Assembly: GCA_020635655.1 (NCBI GenBank)
Contig: JACJZI010000008.1
Location: 62,001 to 126,000, forward strand
Length of the DNA stretch: 64,000 nucleotides
Direction: 5' to 3'
From: Flavobacteriales bacterium
Lineage (GTDB): Bacteria; Bacteroidota; Bacteroidia; Flavobacteriales_F; PHOS-HE28
The notes under the pieces are model-generated. The model was not told where the DNA came from. It did no database searches and was given only the letters and a program-made list of their open reading frames with translations. A program made the position numbers and the translations under genes. This document shows positions 60,247-64,000 of this stretch, in pieces; position 1 is the stretch's first letter, and each line of letters starts with the position of its first letter.

Positions 60247-61482
60247 GTGCGAACCCTCCGCCTCCTCCTCCCTCTGGGCTGGTGCATCGCCGCGCATGGC
60301 CTCTTCGGGCAGGACCCCGTGCGCCTGACCCAGGACAATGGCGACTGTATCGGTGCGATCGACATCACCGACTCGGTGTACCACCAGAGCGATGCGGTCC
60401 GGGGTTTTGGCAACACACTGGAGATCCGGGAGAACCCCATCGATGACAAGGAATGGTTCGAGCGGGAGCACCACACCACTTGGTATCGCTTCCGCGCACC
60501 TGTTACCACCACGCTCACCTTCGACATCATTCCCGACAACCCCGAGGATGATATCGACTTCCTGCTCTTCGAAGGGGCCATAACGGACATCTGCGACAAG
60601 ATCGCGAACAAGCGGGTCCATCCGCTCCGCAGCAACATCTCACGCAATGACATCGCTCTGGGTTCAAGGTGCGGCCTGAGGAAGGATGCGCCGGACGAAT
60701 ATGTGCGAAGCGGTGTGGGCAGCAGCTACAGCAAGGCGATCGATGTGCAGGCAGGGGAGCTATTCTACCTGGTGATCGACTACCAGGACCGGCCGCTCGC
60801 AGGCTATACCATCCACTTCCATTATGATCCCGCGCCCCCTCCGGTCGAGGAGCACGAGGAGGACAAGAGCGATGAACAGCATCTGGTGATCGATGTGATC
60901 GATGCCCGGTCCGGAACACCGATCGATGCCGACCTGACCATCGATGGGATGGTGTTCGACAAGGTGGTCGAGGCCAAGGGCAAGGACCACTATGAGTACG
61001 ACATGGACATGTACCGCAACCTGAGGATCGGTTGCGTCCGAAAGGGCTACATGTTCTATACCACCAAGGTGAAGGGGAACACGGACCCGGAGGTCAAGGT
61101 CGAGGTGAAGCTCACGCCGATCCAGCCGGGGGAGCACGTTGTGCTGGAGGACATCCGTTTCGTGGGCAACGACACCAAGATCCTGCGTTCCTCGGAGGCG
61201 GCGTTGCTCCTCCTGCTTCGGTTCCTTCAGGAGAACCCCAAGGTGAAGATCATGATCGAGGGCCACGTGAACGGACCGACCTTCAAGAACAAGAAGGAGT
61301 TCATCGAATTGAGCACCGCGCGTGCCAAGTCGGTCTATGACTTCCTGCTCGTGAACGATATCGTGCCGGAGCGGCTGGACTTCACCGGATTGGGCAACTC
61401 ACAAATGATCTATCCCGAGCCGAAGAACAAGGAGCAGAGCGAGGCCAATCGCCGCGTGGAGATCAAGGTGGTGAGCAACTAG
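60247..61482 (+). CDS. OmpA-family envelope protein
   Basis: From GTG 60247 the 411-aa protein has a signal peptide (VRTLRLLLPLGWCIAAHGLF) and a PPC-like beta domain (residues about 30-200). A central carboxypeptidase-like/beta segment follows (DARSGTPIDADLTIDG), then a C-terminal OmpA peptidoglycan-binding domain (PKVKIMIEGHVNG, LSTARAKSVYDFLL, EANRRVEIKVV). It should tether the outer surface to the cell wall. An upstream ATG (60236) is out of frame. Confidence 0.88.
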   Translation: MRTLRLLLPLGWCIAAHGLFGQDPVRLTQDNGDCIGAIDITDSVYHQSDAVRGFGNTLEIRENPIDDKEWFEREHHTTWYRFRAPVTTTLTFDIIPDNPEDDIDFLLFEGAITDICDKIANKRVHPLRSNISRNDIALGSRCGLRKDAPDEYVRSGVGSSYSKAIDVQAGELFYLVIDYQDRPLAGYTIHFHYDPAPPPVEEHEEDKSDEQHLVIDVIDARSGTPIDADLTIDGMVFDKVVEAKGKDHYEYDMDMYRNLRIGCVRKGYMFYTTKVKGNTDPEVKVEVKLTPIQPGEHVVLEDIRFVGNDTKILRSSEAALLLLLRFLQENPKVKIMIEGHVNGPTFKNKKEFIELSTARAKSVYDFLLVNDIVPERLDFTGLGNSQMIYPEPKNKEQSEANRRVEIKVVSN

Positions 61483-61549
61483 GTCCCACCGTTCGCCCAC
61501 GACCCGCACCGTTCATCCAGAATGCCCCCTGGACGGACCCCACCCCGGA

Positions 61550-61557
61550 TACATTTG
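61550..61557 (+). promoter_or_regulatory. -7 box TACATTTG for the TolC-family gene
   Basis: Exact TAnnTTTG, 42 nt before the ATG at 61600. It overlaps the longer open frame starting at 61522 and argues against that start. Confidence 0.55.
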
Positions 61558-61599
61558 CTGGACGTGCTTTCGGCAACAAGCCTCAAGTGCGTTCGGACC

Positions 61600-63018
61600 A
61601 TGCGTTACCTTCTCGCCTTCAGCCTCATGTCCTGCACCTGCGGTCTTTCCGCCCAACGGTCCTGGACCCTCGAACAATGTCTCCAACAAGCTGAAGTCAA
61701 GAGCCTCGACGTGCGCGGAGCCGCGCTCACCTCGGACCTGGCCGACAAGGGTCGGTCACAGACCTTCTGGAACTACTTCCCCGATCTGAACGCAGGCGCC
61801 ACCCATGGCTATAACTATGGCAGGGTGGTGGACCGCTTCACCAACACCTTTGCCACGGACCAGGTCCGCACCAACAATTTCTGGCTCAGCAGCGACCTTG
61901 TTCTTTTCAACGGTCTCCGCAAACAGAACGAACACCGGCAGGCGGTCCTCAGCGCGGATGCGGCCGGCAATGGGCTGGAGGCGCAACGCAACGTGGTGCG
62001 AACGCTGGTCGTCCAACAATTCCTGGATATCCTAGGGCTGGAGGAGCGGATCCGTTCCCAGGAAAGCCTGACACAGCTGACGCGCGAACAGATGGAACGG
62101 ACGCAGGCTTTCGTGGATGCCGGACGCCTCGCCGAAGGCGAACTGTTCTCGGCACGATCACAGGTCGCATCACAGGAATATGCCCTGACGGACCTTCGGA
62201 ACCAACATGCACGGGCCGAGCTGCTCCTGGCGCAGACCTTGCAACTGGAGCCGACCGAGGTGAACGACTTCCATGTGGAGGCCCCATCCCTTGGCGCTCT
62301 GGCCGTGGTCGACCCCGTTTCTTCCATGGAGGAGGTGCTTTCGAACGTCCTTCAGCAGGATCCGGCCTACAAGCAGGCGGAGCTGCAAATGCTGAGCAGC
62401 GAGCGGGGCATCGCCATCGCCCGATCAGGCGGCATCCCCTCCTTGAGCTTCAATGCTTCTGTGGGAACGGGGTACTCGGGTCGCAATACGGAAACGGTGG
62501 GTGAACCCGTCCAGGCGCCCCCGATCGCCATTGGGTACACCGCAGGGGGCGAGGTGGTGTACTCGCCCAATTACACCCAGGAAACGCAAACCCGGCCGTT
62601 CGCGAAGCAATTGGACGACAATCTCAACGAAAGCCTGGGGTTCACGCTTTCCGTACCGATCTTCAACAACATGCGCAACAAGCTGGCCGTGGACCAGGCC
62701 CGCGTGCAATATGAGCAGGCGAAGATCGACCGCGACAAGGTGCGCGACATGCGCCGACGCGACGTACAGGACGCGGTCCTCGCACAACATGCCGCCTACG
62801 ACCAGTATCGTTCGGCCGATGTGGCGGTGGGGTCGGCACAACGGGCCCTGGACTATGCCCAGGAACGGTTCGCGCAGGGTGCGATCTCCTCCTTGGAACT
62901 GAGCACGGCGCGAAGCGACCTGGAACGGGCGCTGGCCGGAAGGATCGATGCCAAGTACACGTACCTCCTGGCACGTTCCACGTTGGATATCCTCCAGGGG
63001 CTTCCGGTCACGCTTTGA
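61600..63018 (+). CDS. TolC-family outer-membrane efflux protein
   Basis: This 472-aa protein has a signal peptide (MRYLLAFSLMSCTCGLSAQR) and begins WTLEQCLQQAEVKSLDVRGA, the usual TolC/OEP start. Two long heptad-rich helical halves follow (RSQESLTQLTREQMERTQAF; LAVDQARVQYEQAKIDRDKV), separated by a beta part with GFTLSVPIFNNMRNK. It is the outer-membrane exit duct of an efflux or secretion system. The inner-membrane partners are not adjacent. Confidence 0.93.
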   Translation: MRYLLAFSLMSCTCGLSAQRSWTLEQCLQQAEVKSLDVRGAALTSDLADKGRSQTFWNYFPDLNAGATHGYNYGRVVDRFTNTFATDQVRTNNFWLSSDLVLFNGLRKQNEHRQAVLSADAAGNGLEAQRNVVRTLVVQQFLDILGLEERIRSQESLTQLTREQMERTQAFVDAGRLAEGELFSARSQVASQEYALTDLRNQHARAELLLAQTLQLEPTEVNDFHVEAPSLGALAVVDPVSSMEEVLSNVLQQDPAYKQAELQMLSSERGIAIARSGGIPSLSFNASVGTGYSGRNTETVGEPVQAPPIAIGYTAGGEVVYSPNYTQETQTRPFAKQLDDNLNESLGFTLSVPIFNNMRNKLAVDQARVQYEQAKIDRDKVRDMRRRDVQDAVLAQHAAYDQYRSADVAVGSAQRALDYAQERFAQGAISSLELSTARSDLERALAGRIDAKYTYLLARSTLDILQGLPVTL

Positions 63019-63021
63019 CCC

Positions 63022-63735
63022 GTGGCCACGCTCCTTTGCATCGAGACCGCCACGCCGCTCTGTGCGGTGGCATTGGTGCGCGATGGACATATACTCTCGT
63101 CCGAGGCTGAGGCGGGCGATCCGACGAATGCCGGGAAGCGGTACATCCACGCCGAACGGACCAACGTCCTCATCCAGCGTGTGCTGGACGCTGCGGACCA
63201 TCGATCCGTGGATCTGCAGGGTGTCGCCGTGGGCATCGGGCCAGGTTCCTATACCGGCCTGCGTATCGGGCTCTCCGCGGCGAAGGGGCTGTGCTATGCG
63301 CTTGAACTTCCGATCATCGGCATCGGGACCCTTGACACGCTGGTCGCGGCTTTGAAGGTGACCACATCCGTTCAATTGCGCGTGAACGATATCCTCTGGC
63401 CGATGATCGATGCACGCCGCATGGAGGTCTTCACACGATCCCAAGGTCCATCGGATCCCGCCGGGGGACCACACCACTCATTGGTATTGGACGAGCGTTG
63501 GTGCAAGGGTCTGACGACGGCCGCTCGTCATGTCGTATTCGGCGATGGGGCCGACAAGGCCGTGGATCTATGGCGCGGCCGTGACCACATCATTCATGTA
63601 CCCGGCGTTCGTCCTGTGGCCTCGGCCATGGCGGCCCTGGCAGAGGACCGGTTCAGCAGGGATGCGTTCGACGACCTCGCCTATCTCGTGCCGACCTATG
63701 GGAAGGAGGCCCGACCGACACGCTCACGGTCATAG
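63022..63735 (+). CDS. tsaB: tRNA threonylcarbamoyladenosine biosynthesis protein TsaB
   Basis: This 237-aa protein starts at GTG (VATLLCIETATPLCAVALVR). It has the TsaB motif GVAVGIGPGSYTGLRIGLSA and WPMIDARRMEVFTR. TsaB partners TsaD in t6A37 modification. It begins 3 bp after the TolC-family stop, and its last 6 bp overlap the convergent gene at the window edge. Confidence 0.94.
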   Translation: MATLLCIETATPLCAVALVRDGHILSSEAEAGDPTNAGKRYIHAERTNVLIQRVLDAADHRSVDLQGVAVGIGPGSYTGLRIGLSAAKGLCYALELPIIGIGTLDTLVAALKVTTSVQLRVNDILWPMIDARRMEVFTRSQGPSDPAGGPHHSLVLDERWCKGLTTAARHVVFGDGADKAVDLWRGRDHIIHVPGVRPVASAMAALAEDRFSRDAFDDLAYLVPTYGKEARPTRSRS

Positions 63736-64000
63736 GCCGGCAAGGATCGCAAGAAGCTCGGTGTTCGACAGTTCGCCCTCGATGGAGAGGATCGCGTCCC
63801 CGCGTGTGGCGAACGGACCTTCGGCCAGATAGACCACGGACCCGTCGATGAGAAAGGCGCCCTCCGCCTTGTTGCAGAACGACCCGTCCGCGCGATAGAC
63901 CTTCTTCCCCTCTAGTAGTAATGCACATGTACCCCGTTGGCAGCCATTGCCACCGCACCGAACGAGCTTGTCCTGGCCGTCCATGAAGTAGGCGGCTGTT
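63730..64000 (-). CDS. Unknown protein, 5' end beyond the window
   Basis: The frame is open to the right edge. An internal ATG at 63984 exists, but codons upstream (reading AAYF) remain open, so the true start may lie outside. The visible part has repeated short beta-like units: LLLEGKKVYRADGSF, AFLIDGSVVYLAEGPF, ILSIEGELSNTE. There are four cysteines (VRCGGNGCQRGTC and FCN). No family recognised. Confidence 0.6.
   Translation of the reverse strand, partial: TAAYFMDGQDKLVRCGGNGCQRGTCALLLEGKKVYRADGSFCNKAEGAFLIDGSVVYLAEGPFATRGDAILSIEGELSNTELLAILAGL

Overview
The window reads as chromosomal DNA of a GC-rich member of the Bacteroidota, most likely a Flavobacteriales-type lineage; I infer this from gene content and do not claim a species. 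The markers are: two secreted proteins with type IX secretion (T9SS) C-terminal sorting domains, an Omp28-family protein, a TonB-dependent receptor with a carboxypeptidase-like N-domain, ExbB/ExbD/ExbD, an HU-CCDC81/SPOR protein, a split methionine synthase, and a cytochrome oxidase accessory cluster of Bacteroidota layout. Many genes lack a Shine-Dalgarno sequence and instead have a Bacteroidota-type -7 box (TAnnTTTG) only a few bases before the start codon. Gene density is high and stop/start overlaps (ATGA, TGATG) are frequent.

Layout. 1-2.3 kb: a 3'-truncated FG-GAP/VCBS secreted protein behind a diheme cytochrome lipoprotein (minus strand). 2.4-6.6 kb: polA and two exported proteins of unknown function. 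6.7-11.3 kb (minus): a T9SS-exported M43 metalloprotease, a cystathionine synthase/lyase-type PLP enzyme and an LPG-synthase-like membrane protein. 11.4-15.0 kb: EamA transporter, yicC-gmk-nadD, and convergent udk. 15.1-15.7 kb: two tiny ORFs, each with its own intrinsic terminator. 16-21.8 kb: Omp28-like T9SS protein, PPK2, recJ-tadA, bacilliredoxin. 21.9-24.5 kb (minus): gdhA and dprA, both broken by clustered single-base indels. 24.6-33.5 kb: TonB receptor, kdsB, HU/SPOR protein, small proteins, thioesterase, GT9 glycosyltransferase, TatD, L-asparaginase. 33.6-36.1 kb: tRNA-Ser(GGA) and an exbB-TM-exbD-exbD operon. 36.2-43.6 kb: dusB, LolC/E-like permease, methyltransferase, rbfA, MsbA-like ABC exporter, hflX with a cytochrome c lipoprotein and a cytochrome-B-like membrane protein. 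43.7-51.1 kb: cysQ, gmd, fcl and a Wzi / PNPT / Wzi trio, a GDP-fucose and surface-polysaccharide block. 51.2-55.6 kb: heme O synthase and cytochrome oxidase subunits with SCO, DUF420 and a small CxxC membrane protein. 55.6-60.2 kb: a SAM-I riboswitch controlling methionine synthase split into two genes, with a small GxxExxY gene between them. 60.2-64 kb: OmpA-family protein, TolC-family protein, tsaB and a partial gene at the right edge.

The most unusual structure is the 56.95-57.53 kb interval. A compositionally distinct GxxExxY (PD-(D/E)XK-like) gene sits between the two metH halves, flanked by three copies of a CACAGAGG-rich repeat (two direct, one inverted). An unrelated 39-nt-armed imperfect palindrome lies in the metH leader just after the riboswitch terminator.
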